Positions 54,975-63,055 of a stretch of DNA of 64,000 bases are shown here, piece by piece. The notes beneath the pieces were generated by a model, which ran no database searches, was not told the origin of the DNA, and saw nothing but the letters and a program-made list of their open reading frames with translations. Both the position numbers and the translations under genes were made by a program. The stretch's first letter is position 1. Each line of letters opens with the position of its first letter. Source of the stretch: JAYSYM01 sp964543475 (GTDB lineage: Bacteria; Bdellovibrionota; Bdellovibrionia; Bdellovibrionales; JAMPXM01); NCBI GenBank assembly GCA_964543475.1, contig CAZIYJ010000002.1, forward strand, positions 124,001 to 188,000, read 5' to 3'.

Positions 54975-55732
54975 CGATTTTGCTCAAGCTCACGAAGTTT
55001 TGAAAATTTTAAAAACACTGAGTAGGCAGCGCCGACTGCGATAATAAAGCCCGGCATTCCATCTTGGAAGCCGCGTTTTATGAAATAGGTTTCCATAAAT
55101 TTTGACCAAGGTTTAAAGATCAGCTTAAGCACAGAAAACTTTTTCCCTTGATCAAAAAGATCACGCGCACCCAACGACGAATATTCGTTATTGGTTCTAA
55201 TCTGTTCAGTCAAACTTCCGAACGGATAATGAAGCAAATCTGATTTAAGTAAACCAACACGCTTGGCTTCGATACGCTCATGCACATGCCCTTTGCTCCA
55301 AGCAGCACTCTTGCGATTAAACAAGCGAAGCTGCTTATCTGGATACCAGCCGCCATGCTTAATCCAACGACCCATATGAAACGAGAGCCTAGGCATCTCT
55401 ACACCGTCATATTGGTTAAGCTGCTGTTCATCCGCAACTAGCTGTTCAAGTTCTTTTGACGCCAAATCACTAAGCGCTTCGTCAGCGTCTAAAGATAATA
55501 CCCAATTATTATTCGCTAAATCAGTGGCGCGTTGTTTTTGAGCTCGAAATCCGCGAAAAGGTTCAACGAACACTCTTGCGCCGAGAGAACGTGCAATTTC
55601 TTGAGTGCGATCACTCGAGCCGCTGTCGAGTACGACCACGTCGTTAACCCAAGTTGCAGAACGAATGCATCTTTCGATGTTCGCCTCTTCGTTTAAGCTG
55701 ATGATGACTAGTGAAACCGGATGCTTAATCAC
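54971..55732 (-). CDS. Family 2 glycosyltransferase, LPS-core type (WaaE-like)
   Basis: A 253-residue glycosyltransferase. The opening SLVIISLNEEANIERCIRS, VVVLDSGSSDRTQEIA, the DxD motif LSLDADE and a C-terminal hydrophobic segment match the WaaE/KdtX group that adds a glucose to the LPS core. The acceptor is not certain from sequence. It diverges from the exported protein at 55841 and overlaps the DUF457 gene at its stop. Confidence 0.85.
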   Translation of the reverse strand: MIKHPVSLVIISLNEEANIERCIRSATWVNDVVVLDSGSSDRTQEIARSLGARVFVEPFRGFRAQKQRATDLANNNWVLSLDADEALSDLASKELEQLVADEQQLNQYDGVEMPRLSFHMGRWIKHGGWYPDKQLRLFNRKSAAWSKGHVHERIEAKRVGLLKSDLLHYPFGSLTEQIRTNNEYSSLGARDLFDQGKKFSVLKLIFKPWSKFMETYFIKRGFQDGMPGFIIAVGAAYSVFLKFSKLRELEQNR

Positions 55733-55840
55733 ACGTTAATTTGTTACTTATTAGCACTCCTTGTCAAACATCCTATGCAAATGACAAATCGTCTTGCCAG
55801 ATAGGGGCGCCCCCATTGAGATTTGTAGCCAGGAGGCTCA

Positions 55841-56491
55841 ATGAAAAAACACCTAGTCACCCTCGCAGCCATTCTTTCAACTGTTCTCGCAGCTCTTCCG
55901 GCTAACGCATACTTCTCAACAATCGATACCGGAGAATTAGTTGCACCTCACGCTTACCGCGCAACTCTTGAACCTCAGTTTATTTTAAACAAAATCGATG
56001 GCGCCAACGGCATCGGCCGCTTCGCAACAGGCATCACTGACGAATCAAGCGCAGAACTTGTTCTTGGTTTAGGCGAAGTCGACTTTCAAGCCGGAGCATT
56101 CTACAAACTCATTCCTTACCCAGACACCGAAGGCCAGCCAGCGATTGGCGCGAAATTTGGTTTCTTAGTTGCAGAAGTCGCCGATGAAACTGAATACAAC
56201 CTTCGCTTTCACCCTCTAATTTCAAAAGCATTTGAATCAGAAGTTGGTAGCGTCACCACTTACGGAAGTTTGCCGCTTGGTCTTCGCACTCGTAACGACA
56301 CCACTACTATCCCGCTTCAAATTGCCGGAGGTATTGAGTACAAGGTGCAAGGTCACGAAAACCTGCGCTTGATGACTGAACTAGGACTTAACCTCAGTAA
56401 AGCGTTCGACTACATCAGCTTCGCTGTTGCCTACAACTTCGATGAAGAAAATGTGAACGAGCTCCGCGAGCGCACAAGCACGCAACCGTAA
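55841..56491 (+). CDS. Exported beta-barrel-like protein
   Basis: A 216-residue protein, signal peptide cut after ANA (residue 23). The rest has amphipathic beta strands typical of a small outer-membrane barrel (e.g. AELVLGLGEVDFQAGAFYKL, TYGSLPLGLRTR, LNLSKAFDYISFAVAYNF). No family is recognised. AGGAGG stands four bases before ATG 55841, and a GGGGCGCCCC palindrome lies at 55804-55813 upstream. Confidence 0.75.
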   Translation: MKKHLVTLAAILSTVLAALPANAYFSTIDTGELVAPHAYRATLEPQFILNKIDGANGIGRFATGITDESSAELVLGLGEVDFQAGAFYKLIPYPDTEGQPAIGAKFGFLVAEVADETEYNLRFHPLISKAFESEVGSVTTYGSLPLGLRTRNDTTTIPLQIAGGIEYKVQGHENLRLMTELGLNLSKAFDYISFAVAYNFDEENVNELRERTSTQP

Positions 56492-56546
56492 GGCCTGTCC
56501 AGACATTGGCCAAGTCCTTAGTTCTAGACCTATCAATGGTCACCTG

Positions 56547-57533
56547 GTGTTTTATAATTACCGGGTGACGACCTTCCGCAAACTTCTCTATTTTTCATTG
56601 GCATCAGCTTCAATCTTCTCTGCTCAGGCAGTAGAAGCTTGTGGTACTGGCGGTACGCTCGCTTACTCGTCGGGAAGCCTTTATTACTGCAACGGTTCTG
56701 CATGGGTAAACACCAAAAATACTTCAGTCACGGCGTGTGCAGCAGGAGACGCAGGATTAATTCGCTATCAATCCGGAGAGTATCAATTCTGCGACGGCAC
56801 TGATTGGTTTTCTACGAAAGGGATTGTTGCGACAGCGTGTGCTGCAAGTGAGGCCGGAGCCCAACGCTACTCAAGTAGCAAAATGCAGGTGTGCGATGGT
56901 ACCGACTGGTACGATATGTACAGCGCACCCGCAGCTTCGATTTCTTTTACGGGAAGTGCGGCCTCAACGACTGACGCTACTTCATACACCTACACTGCAG
57001 TTGCTCTCGATAGCCTTACAGGGTCAGATCGATACGTTTTAGTCGGCACCTCTGCTCGTTCGGCTGCTACCACCAATATTACATCGATGACTATCGGCGG
57101 AGTTGCAGCGACCGAACTAGTGGATCATGTGGTATCAACTTCGAACTGTGGATTTTATATCGCGCAAGTTCCCACCGGAACGACTGCCGACATTGTTGTT
57201 AACTACTCAGGCACGATGGTTCGGTCCGGAGTTACAGTGTGGACACTCCGAGGATTGGTAAGCATTACTCCTCACCACACAAGAACTGGAACGAAGAATG
57301 GTGCGCTCAATGTTCCTGCCAATGGAGTAGCTGCGGGAGTGTTTTACAACAGCACACTCGCAAACCATGCCTGGACTGGATTAACAAAAAATATTCAGTA
57401 TGGAATGGTCGATAACATTGATGGCCAAGGTGGTGGCGCATCTCAGGCATTCGTAGCCGCTGAAGCAGGACGAACCGTTTCTGTTGCAACAACCACTAAC
57501 GTTCCGGCGCTGTGCTCGATTTCTTTTCGATAG
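56547..57533 (+). CDS. Exported protein with triplicated CDGTxW repeats
   Basis: A 328-residue exported protein; signal peptide cut near VEA. Three repeats of about 28 residues (residues 32-125) share the pattern ACxxG...Y.SG...C[DN]G[ST].W, then a beta-rich domain of about 200 residues (Ser/Thr-rich, with the phrase TNITSMTIGG). The CDGTxW repeats resemble those at the ends of phage tail-fibre-like or surface proteins. Start is ATG 56547, or GTG 56565. Function is unknown. Confidence 0.7.
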   Translation: MFYNYRVTTFRKLLYFSLASASIFSAQAVEACGTGGTLAYSSGSLYYCNGSAWVNTKNTSVTACAAGDAGLIRYQSGEYQFCDGTDWFSTKGIVATACAASEAGAQRYSSSKMQVCDGTDWYDMYSAPAASISFTGSAASTTDATSYTYTAVALDSLTGSDRYVLVGTSARSAATTNITSMTIGGVAATELVDHVVSTSNCGFYIAQVPTGTTADIVVNYSGTMVRSGVTVWTLRGLVSITPHHTRTGTKNGALNVPANGVAAGVFYNSTLANHAWTGLTKNIQYGMVDNIDGQGGGASQAFVAAEAGRTVSVATTTNVPALCSISFR

Positions 57534-57553
57534 ATGGCGAGATTGACGCGCCT

Positions 57554-57577
57554 CGGGCCAAAAAGGAAGATGGCACC
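57554..57577. repeat. Dispersed repeat family 1, copy D
   Basis: CGGGCCAAAAAGGAAGATGG and following bases on the plus strand match the right arm at 10494-10520, so this copy is in the opposite orientation. On the complementary strand the match to copy C continues past the core as GGCG and GTCA. It sits between the stop at 57533 and the dnaK terminator at 57583. Confidence 0.85.
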
Positions 57578-57582
57578 ATAAA

Positions 57583-57608
57583 AAAAGCCCAGATTACTCT
57601 GGGCTTTT
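57583..57608 (-). terminator. Intrinsic terminator after dnaK (bidirectional)
   Basis: AGCCCAGA (57586-57593) pairs with TCTGGGCT (57598-57605) around a four-base loop. On the minus strand it is followed by TTTTTTTAT. It lies 43 bases after the dnaK stop and could also end the convergent gene at 57533. Confidence 0.9.
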
Positions 57609-57650
57609 ACTTCATGCCTTCGCACTTTTTGGCATCATGCCTTCATGCCT

Positions 57651-59564
57651 TTACTTCACATCTTTGAATTCAGCGTCGATCACATCGTCGTCGTTTTTGG
57701 CCTGAGCAGTTTCACCACTAGATGAATCGCCGCCGCCGCCAGCTGCGCCGCCACCATCGCCACCCGCTTTTGAGTATAACTCGCTAGAGAGTTTATGGCT
57801 GAGCGTTTGTAAGCGAGCATAGATATCACGAAGCGATTCAGCCGTTGAGCTGGTGTTAGAAATCGCATCGCGACCTTCTTTGATCAAATCGTCTGCAGAT
57901 TTCTTATCTGCTTCAGCAAATTTTCCGTCGTTCTCTTTAATGATCTTTTCAACTTGGTAAACCAAGCTATCAAGGTCATTCACCGCTGTTACGCGCTCAC
58001 GACGTGTTTTGTCTTCTTCGGCGTGCTCTTCAGCATCTTTAACCATCTTCTTGATCTCGTCTTCAGAGAGACCAGACTTAGCCGTGATCTTGATGTTCTG
58101 TTCTTTTCCGGTTCCAAGATCTTTTGCAGATACGTTTAAGATACCGTTCGCGTCGATGTCGAATGTGACTTCGATTTGCGGCATTCCGCGAGGAGCAGGA
58201 GGTAAGCCAACCATCTCAAAGCGACCTAAAGTTTTGTTATCAGCTGACATCTCGCGCTCACCTTGAAGAACGTGAATATCAACGCTTGGCTGATTGTCTG
58301 CCGCTGTCGAGAACGTCTGCGACTTCCGAGTTGGAATCGTTGTGTTACGCTCGATGAGTTTCGTCATCACGCCACCCAAAGTTTCGATACCCAAAGAGAG
58401 TGGTGTTACGTCTAGTAACAATACGTCTTTTACATCCCCACCCAAGACACCACCTTGAATCGCGGCACCGATTGCCACAACTTCATCGGGGTTCACTGAA
58501 CGGTTTGGTTCGCGGTTAAAGAACTCTTTCACAGCTTTTTGAATTGCCGGAATACGAGTCGAACCACCGACCAAAATGACTTCGTCGATTTGCGATACGT
58601 TCCAGCCAGAGTCTGCGAGGGCCTTTTTTGTCGGCTCCATTGTTCGCTTAATCAGATCATCAACCATGTTCTCGAATTTCGAGCGGTTAAGTTTCATTTG
58701 TAAGTGCTTCGGACCCGATTGATCAGCAGTAATGAACGGAAGATTGATTTCAGTTTCTTGAGCCGAGCTCAATTCAACTTTTGCTTTTTCAGCCGCTTCT
58801 TTTAAGCGCTGAATCGCCATCTTGTCGTTCTTAAGATCGATACCTTGATCTTTTTTAAACTCAGCAATGAGCCATTCTAAAATTCGAATATCGAAGTTAT
58901 CACCACCAAGGTGAGTGTCACCGTTTGTCGATTTTACTTCGACGACATTGTCACCGACTTCAAGAATCGATACGTCAAACGTACCGCCACCTAAGTCGAA
59001 CACTGCAATTTTTTGTTCTTTCTTTTTATCAAAGCCGTATGCAAGCGCCGCAGCCGTTGGCTCGTTGATGATGCGCTTCACATCAAGACCTGCAATTCGA
59101 CCAGCATCTTTAGTTGCTTGTCGTTGAGCATCGTTGAAGTAGGCAGGAACTGTGATCACTGCATCAGTGACTTCGTGACCCAAATAATCTTCTGCGACCT
59201 TTTTTAGTTTCGCCAAAACTGCAGCACCAATTTCTTCTGGCGATACAGCTTTTCCGGCGATCTCAAATCCTGAGTCGTTACCTTTTTTGATAACTTTGTA
59301 AGGAACGAGATGAGTTTCTTCTTTTACTTCTTCGAATCTGCGCCCGATGAAGCGCTTAGATGAATAGATTGTGTTTTCTGGGTTCGTGACAGCTTGGCGT
59401 TTTGCTATCTGACCAACGAGCTTTTCACCATCTTTAGTGAATGCCACAACCGAAGGAGTTGTTCGTGCGCCTTCTTCGTTGACGAGAACTTTCGCTTCGC
59501 CACCTTCCATTACAGCCACACAACTATTCGTTGTTCCCAAGTCGATACCGATAATTTTTCCCAT
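57651..59564 (-). CDS. dnaK: Chaperone DnaK (Hsp70)
   Basis: A 637-residue Hsp70. Starts MGKIIGIDLGTTNSCVAV; the ATPase domain has VPAYFNDAQRQATKDAG, NEPTAAALAYG and ILVGGSTRIPAIQ; the substrate domain opens DVTPLSLGIETLGGVMT; the tail is Gly-rich and ends EFKDVK. ATG 59564 is preceded by AGGGAG at five bases; eight codons upstream is an in-frame alternative. It works with DnaJ, encoded just upstream. The usual grpE is absent from the window. Confidence 0.98.
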   Translation of the reverse strand: MGKIIGIDLGTTNSCVAVMEGGEAKVLVNEEGARTTPSVVAFTKDGEKLVGQIAKRQAVTNPENTIYSSKRFIGRRFEEVKEETHLVPYKVIKKGNDSGFEIAGKAVSPEEIGAAVLAKLKKVAEDYLGHEVTDAVITVPAYFNDAQRQATKDAGRIAGLDVKRIINEPTAAALAYGFDKKKEQKIAVFDLGGGTFDVSILEVGDNVVEVKSTNGDTHLGGDNFDIRILEWLIAEFKKDQGIDLKNDKMAIQRLKEAAEKAKVELSSAQETEINLPFITADQSGPKHLQMKLNRSKFENMVDDLIKRTMEPTKKALADSGWNVSQIDEVILVGGSTRIPAIQKAVKEFFNREPNRSVNPDEVVAIGAAIQGGVLGGDVKDVLLLDVTPLSLGIETLGGVMTKLIERNTTIPTRKSQTFSTAADNQPSVDIHVLQGEREMSADNKTLGRFEMVGLPPAPRGMPQIEVTFDIDANGILNVSAKDLGTGKEQNIKITAKSGLSEDEIKKMVKDAEEHAEEDKTRRERVTAVNDLDSLVYQVEKIIKENDGKFAEADKKSADDLIKEGRDAISNTSSTAESLRDIYARLQTLSHKLSSELYSKAGGDGGGAAGGGGDSSSGETAQAKNDDDVIDAEFKDVK

Positions 59565-59605
59565 ATATACTCCCTTAAACTTGGACATAAAAATCTGAAC
59601 ACTCT

Positions 59606-59634
59606 TAATCTGTGCTCATTGCGTGAACCGTCAA
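59606..59634 (-). promoter_or_regulatory. Possible promoter between dnaJ and dnaK
   Basis: TTGACG (59634-59629), a 17-base spacer and AGATTA (59611-59606) on the minus strand, in the 114-base gap before dnaK. The -10 is poor. No inverted CIRCE element is present. Confidence 0.3.
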
Positions 59635-59678
59635 GTTGAACACCCGATTTTAATTGAAAGACTGGCACTTTGCCGCGG

Positions 59679-60770
59679 CTAGCTAAAGAAGCCCTTTTTA
59701 TCGCCTACCTTATCGCCTCTAAGAGTAGCAATTTCACGGAGGAGTTTCTCCTCCTCCTTCTTAAGCTTCTTTGGAATGTCGACGACGACTTCACAGTAAA
59801 GCGCACCGCGATTGCCGCCGCGGAGTGAGGGCACGCCCTTCTTGTCTAATTTCAAACGATCGCCTGTGGCAGTACCAGCAGGGATTTTGAGAGTTTCTTT
59901 ACCATCAAGAGTCTCAACTTCAACTTCTGAGCTGAGGATTGCTTGAACGTAAGAAACTTCAATTTGTGTCAAAAGATCAATGCCATGGCGAGTGAAGTCG
60001 TCGTGCTCGCGCACTCTGATCTCTACGTATAAGTCGCCATTTGGGCCGCCACGGTAGCCGCCTTCGCCTTCGTTGCTGATGCGAAGTTGGGTTCCGTTGT
60101 CGACTCCGGCCGGAATGTTCACACGAATTTTTCGCTGTGCGCGCTCACGCCCCGAACCTTCGCATTTAGTGCACGGATCTTTAATGATGCGACCTTCACC
60201 GCGACAAGTTGGGCACGTTGATGCGACTGAAAAGAAACCTTGTTGGCGAATGACTTGTCCACCGCCGCCACATGTTCCGCAAGTTTGCGCTGAGGAACCT
60301 TTTTTTGCACCAGTGCCAGTGCATGTTCCGCAACTTGTTTCAGTTGCGAATTCAATTTGCTTTTCTCCGCCGTGAATCACTTCTTTTAAATCAATTTCGG
60401 TGACGTAACGAAGATCGGCACCACGCTGAGGCCCCGTGCGACTTTGGCGGGAGCGTTGGCCACCGAAGCCACCTCCTCCACCAAAAAATTCACCAAAGAT
60501 GTCTGAGAAATTTGAGAAAATATCTTCGGCGTTTTGAAAGCCGCCACCATTTTGGAAAGCCGAGTGGCCAAACCGATCATACTTTGCGCGCTTTTCAGGG
60601 TTGCTTAAAATTTCGTAAGCCGAGGCCGCATCCTTAAATTTTTCTTCAGCCGCTTTATCACCCGGATTTTTATCAGGATGAAATTGCATCGCGAGTTTAC
60701 GATAGGCCTTCTTGATCGTGTCCTGATCAGCCGTCTTGGTAACGCCTAAAATTTCATAGTAATCTTGCAT
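59679..60770 (-). CDS. dnaJ: Chaperone DnaJ (Hsp40, type I)
   Basis: A 363-residue co-chaperone. J domain with HPD (YRKLAMQFHPDKNPG), a Gly/Phe-rich stretch (GGGGFGG), four zinc repeats (CGTCTGTG, CGTCGGGG, CPTCRGEG, CTKCEGSG) and the substrate-binding beta domains. It delivers clients to DnaK and stimulates its ATPase. It lies upstream of dnaK with a 114-base gap, the reverse of the common dnaK-dnaJ order. Confidence 0.97.
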   Translation of the reverse strand: MQDYYEILGVTKTADQDTIKKAYRKLAMQFHPDKNPGDKAAEEKFKDAASAYEILSNPEKRAKYDRFGHSAFQNGGGFQNAEDIFSNFSDIFGEFFGGGGGFGGQRSRQSRTGPQRGADLRYVTEIDLKEVIHGGEKQIEFATETSCGTCTGTGAKKGSSAQTCGTCGGGGQVIRQQGFFSVASTCPTCRGEGRIIKDPCTKCEGSGRERAQRKIRVNIPAGVDNGTQLRISNEGEGGYRGGPNGDLYVEIRVREHDDFTRHGIDLLTQIEVSYVQAILSSEVEVETLDGKETLKIPAGTATGDRLKLDKKGVPSLRGGNRGALYCEVVVDIPKKLKKEEEKLLREIATLRGDKVGDKKGFFS

Positions 60771-60808
60771 GGATAGTACTCGTTCTTTGGGCCTTCAAAT
60801 GAGCACTA

Positions 60809-60838
60809 TAAATATGGGTTCGAACCACAAAAGGTCAA
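60809..60838 (-). promoter_or_regulatory. Sigma70-like promoter of dnaJ with a palindrome in the spacer
   Basis: On the minus strand TTGACC (60838-60833), an 18-base spacer and TATTTA (60814-60809). The perfect 10-base palindrome GGTTCGAACC (60818-60827) lies within the spacer, a placement suited to repression. The start would fall about 30 bases before dnaJ. Confidence 0.5.
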
Positions 60839-60852
60839 GCTAGAGGCGGCGG

Positions 60853-61560
60853 CTATTTAACGGTGCCTTCTTTATTTGCTTTAGCGAGTATGGCATTGGC
60901 TTCATCGAGGCGTTCTTGAAGACGCCTTCGCATTCCTTCTTCAGGCGGCATCTTTGCAATTTGATCTTCTAAGACTGACTTTGCGAGATAAGCCTGACCG
61001 GCCTCAGAATAAAGTTTTCCCGCTAAAGAGTAAACCCAGTTAGGTGCCCCATTGTCGCCAGCTAGAATCAACAATTCAGCCGCTCGCGGCAGGTTTTTGT
61101 CCTCAGACATATAGTGATAAGCAGCTCGATACTGAAGACTCCAATCCTTCGGAAACTGGACTAGGCCTTTTTCAAAGATCTGACTTGCACCCGGCCCGTC
61201 TTCAACGAGAACACTGAGAGTTGTTGCGCCAAAAATGTAAGGTGCTCTGAAAAGTGGAGTAACATCGGTAATCAGATCGAGCATTTGGAATGTCCAACCT
61301 CGATTACATTTTTTAGTTATCCCTTTAGTGACATCGATCGCTTCATCACATGCTTCCATGTCTTGGAGAACGCGCAGCCACAAGCTGTCTGAGAGAGTCT
61401 CTCGGTATCCAAAGTTGAAATATTTTAACTGTGCAGGCGGAGGAATTAGTTTGGCTTTTGCGGTGAAGACCTCAGGGACATTGTAGATCCACAGAAAAAC
61501 AGCAGCAAGTATTGCTACAAAAGAAATAATAAAGTCGTCGCGAAGAGAAAATCTTAACAC
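60853..61560 (-). CDS. Membrane-anchored TPR-like protein
   Basis: A 235-residue protein with one N-terminal membrane helix (about residues 9-27) and a helical, TPR-like part facing the periplasm (LRAPYIFGATTLSVLVE, RAAELLILAGDNG, YLAKSVLEDQI). Four Cys in the first 80 residues are unusual for a TPR. GTG 61560 is the start and the ribosome site is weak. It follows the pilin terminator and precedes dnaJ. Function unknown. Confidence 0.65.
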   Translation of the reverse strand: MLRFSLRDDFIISFVAILAAVFLWIYNVPEVFTAKAKLIPPPAQLKYFNFGYRETLSDSLWLRVLQDMEACDEAIDVTKGITKKCNRGWTFQMLDLITDVTPLFRAPYIFGATTLSVLVEDGPGASQIFEKGLVQFPKDWSLQYRAAYHYMSEDKNLPRAAELLILAGDNGAPNWVYSLAGKLYSEAGQAYLAKSVLEDQIAKMPPEEGMRRRLQERLDEANAILAKANKEGTVK

Positions 61561-61581
61561 TAAGCTGATTGTAGCCTAAAT

Positions 61582-61613
61582 AAAAAAAGCGGCAACCTTT
61601 AGGTCGCCGCTTT
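61582..61613 (-). terminator. Intrinsic terminator after the pilin gene
   Basis: AAAGCGGCAACCT and AGGTCGCCGCTTT pair with one mismatch (61586-61613), followed on the minus strand by TTTTTTTATTT. It lies 24 bases after the pilin stop. Confidence 0.9.
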
Positions 61614-61636
61614 GAATTGAGAAATAAGATTTATGC

Positions 61637-62212
61637 TTATAAACCAGAAAATGGATTGAGAACGTTCTTTCCTTGGTCCATTGTCCATGTGTCGACAGCT
61701 GACATGAGCCAGCCTTGCGCAGCAACTGTAAAGAGAGCTCCGTTACCAGTCACACCGTTGATTGTAGCTGCTTGAGTTACAGCATTCTGTGAGCCAAGGG
61801 CTCCCGCCGCGGCGTTCTTCGCTTGGTTAACGCAAGAAGTGCCTGCCAATGCGCAGAATGTTTGAGTGTCAAACTGGGCAGCAGTGTGGACCACACCAGT
61901 GTAGTTTGCGATATTCGCAACTGTTGCGTTAGCTTGGTCAGCGCTAAAGCCAACAATGTAGAGCATGTTACCTTCTGGACGGAAACCAACAACTTGGAAG
62001 TCAGTGTCATACATTGACCATTCCGAGTGAAACGCTTTCTGCGCCGTATACATCGCTGACATATTGCTCTTAGCTTCTGATTGCTTCGCTTTAGCTTGGA
62101 AGCGTTGGAAGTTTGGAACTGCGATCGCTGCGAGAACACCGATGATCGCTACAACGATCATCAATTCGATAAGAGAGAAACCCTTTTGGGATTTCAAAGT
62201 ATTGTTGTTCAT
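61637..62212 (-). CDS. pilA: Type IV pilin PilA-like
   Basis: A 191-residue type IVa pilin. The leader of 11 residues ends QKG, and the mature start is FSLIELMIVVAIIGVLAAIAVPNF with Glu at +5. Two Cys (TFCALAGTSC) lie close together; in other pilins such Cys form a D-region loop. AGGGG stands seven bases before the ATG. It could be the major pilin of a retractable pilus. Confidence 0.93.
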   Translation of the reverse strand: MNNNTLKSQKGFSLIELMIVVAIIGVLAAIAVPNFQRFQAKAKQSEAKSNMSAMYTAQKAFHSEWSMYDTDFQVVGFRPEGNMLYIVGFSADQANATVANIANYTGVVHTAAQFDTQTFCALAGTSCVNQAKNAAAGALGSQNAVTQAATINGVTGNGALFTVAAQGWLMSAVDTWTMDQGKNVLNPFSGL

Positions 62213-62635
62213 AGACGTACCCCTTTACACAATATGTGTTTAATTCAATTTTTATTGGCACCATCAATCTTAGTGATACCAACTATCACGGTAAAGGTTC
62301 AATTTGCCTGCCAAGAAAAACTGGACCGACTTGAAACAACTATCACACTGATACATTCGTAAGCTTTCACTTCGGTCGAGAGTGAAACACTTTTTTCGTT
62401 TACGAATCGCTGAATGATTCATCATGAAACGTCTCGGCTAGGTCAAAATCGAACGTCAACAAGTTCGGCGCAAGCTAAGCCTGCAGCACTTGACAAGATT
62501 TCGATCGAACACAGATTTGCGACAGTGTCTCAGGCTCAAAAGTGCCCAAGGACGTCACTCTTACGCAGGAAGCTAGCCTCAAAATGAGATGGCTGGCGAG
62601 AGGTGTTAATGTAAAATGCCAAGTGAAGGCAGGCT
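62213..62635. other. Intergenic region between pilA and clpS
   Basis: 423 bases without a convincing gene. Near the pilin start is the palindrome ACACAATATGTGT (62227-62239), likely in its leader. TGGCAC near 62257 lacks a TTGC partner for a sigma54 promoter. TTGACA near 62489 with AGATTT is a poor sigma70 candidate for clpS. Nothing else stands out. Confidence 0.5.
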
Positions 62636-62983
62636 ATGAGCAGAAACTTACCGCACCTTGGTCCAGGAAAACGTGATGACGACTCTGGATCAGGAACACA
62701 GACGATCACTCGACCGAAGGTGTCTACCCGCACACCTTCGATGTATCGAGTGCTTCTGCTCAACGACGATTTTACGCCAATGGATTTTGTTATTCATATT
62801 CTTCAGAAATTTTTCCAGAAGGAGTATGATGAAGCTACGCAGATTATGCTGCAGGTTCACCACCAGGGTGCCGGAGTAGCCGGTACCTTCAGTTATGAGA
62901 TAGCTGAAACCAAAGTGGCTCAGGTGAATCAGTATTCTAAGGAGCACAACCATCCGCTTAAGAGTACTTTGGAAAAGGCATAA
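62636..62983 (+). CDS. clpS: ClpA adaptor ClpS
   Basis: A 115-residue N-end-rule adaptor that hands substrates to ClpAP. The core motif is VLLLNDDFTPMDFVIHILQ, then MLQVHHQGAGVAGTF and EIAETKVAQVN. The first 35 residues are a flexible tail, as in other ClpS. It is followed after 72 bases, which hold a palindromic repeat, by clpA, so the pair is probably an operon. Confidence 0.95.
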   Translation: MSRNLPHLGPGKRDDDSGSGTQTITRPKVSTRTPSMYRVLLLNDDFTPMDFVIHILQKFFQKEYDEATQIMLQVHHQGAGVAGTFSYEIAETKVAQVNQYSKEHNHPLKSTLEKA

Positions 62984-62992
62984 GAGCCAAAA

Positions 62993-63028
62993 TGGATACA
63001 GGAAACAGTTAACCGTATCCTGGATTCA
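62993..63028. repeat. Dispersed palindromic repeat, family 2 (copy 2)
   Basis: An imperfect palindrome centred on GTTAAC (63008-63013), with 11 of 15 arm positions paired. Its reverse complement matches the copy at 53740 over ATCCAGGATACGGTTAAC and beyond. It lies between clpS and clpA, ten bases after the clpS stop. Confidence 0.85.
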
Positions 63029-63055
63029 GAAGTCTAAACGAAAGGGGGAACCCAG

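Noticed and set aside
55751..55759. TTAGCACTC, a half CIRCE-like element
   Set aside because: The inverse GAGTGCTAA is absent nine bases further on and the neighbours are not chaperone genes.
57610..57658. Short direct repeat of CATGCCTTC after the dnaK terminator
   Set aside because: Three short degenerate units, probably simple local duplication without known function.
62257..62275. TGGCAC upstream of the pilin gene as a sigma54 promoter
   Set aside because: It is on the plus strand and lacks the TTGC element at the right spacing; the pilin gene is on the minus strand.
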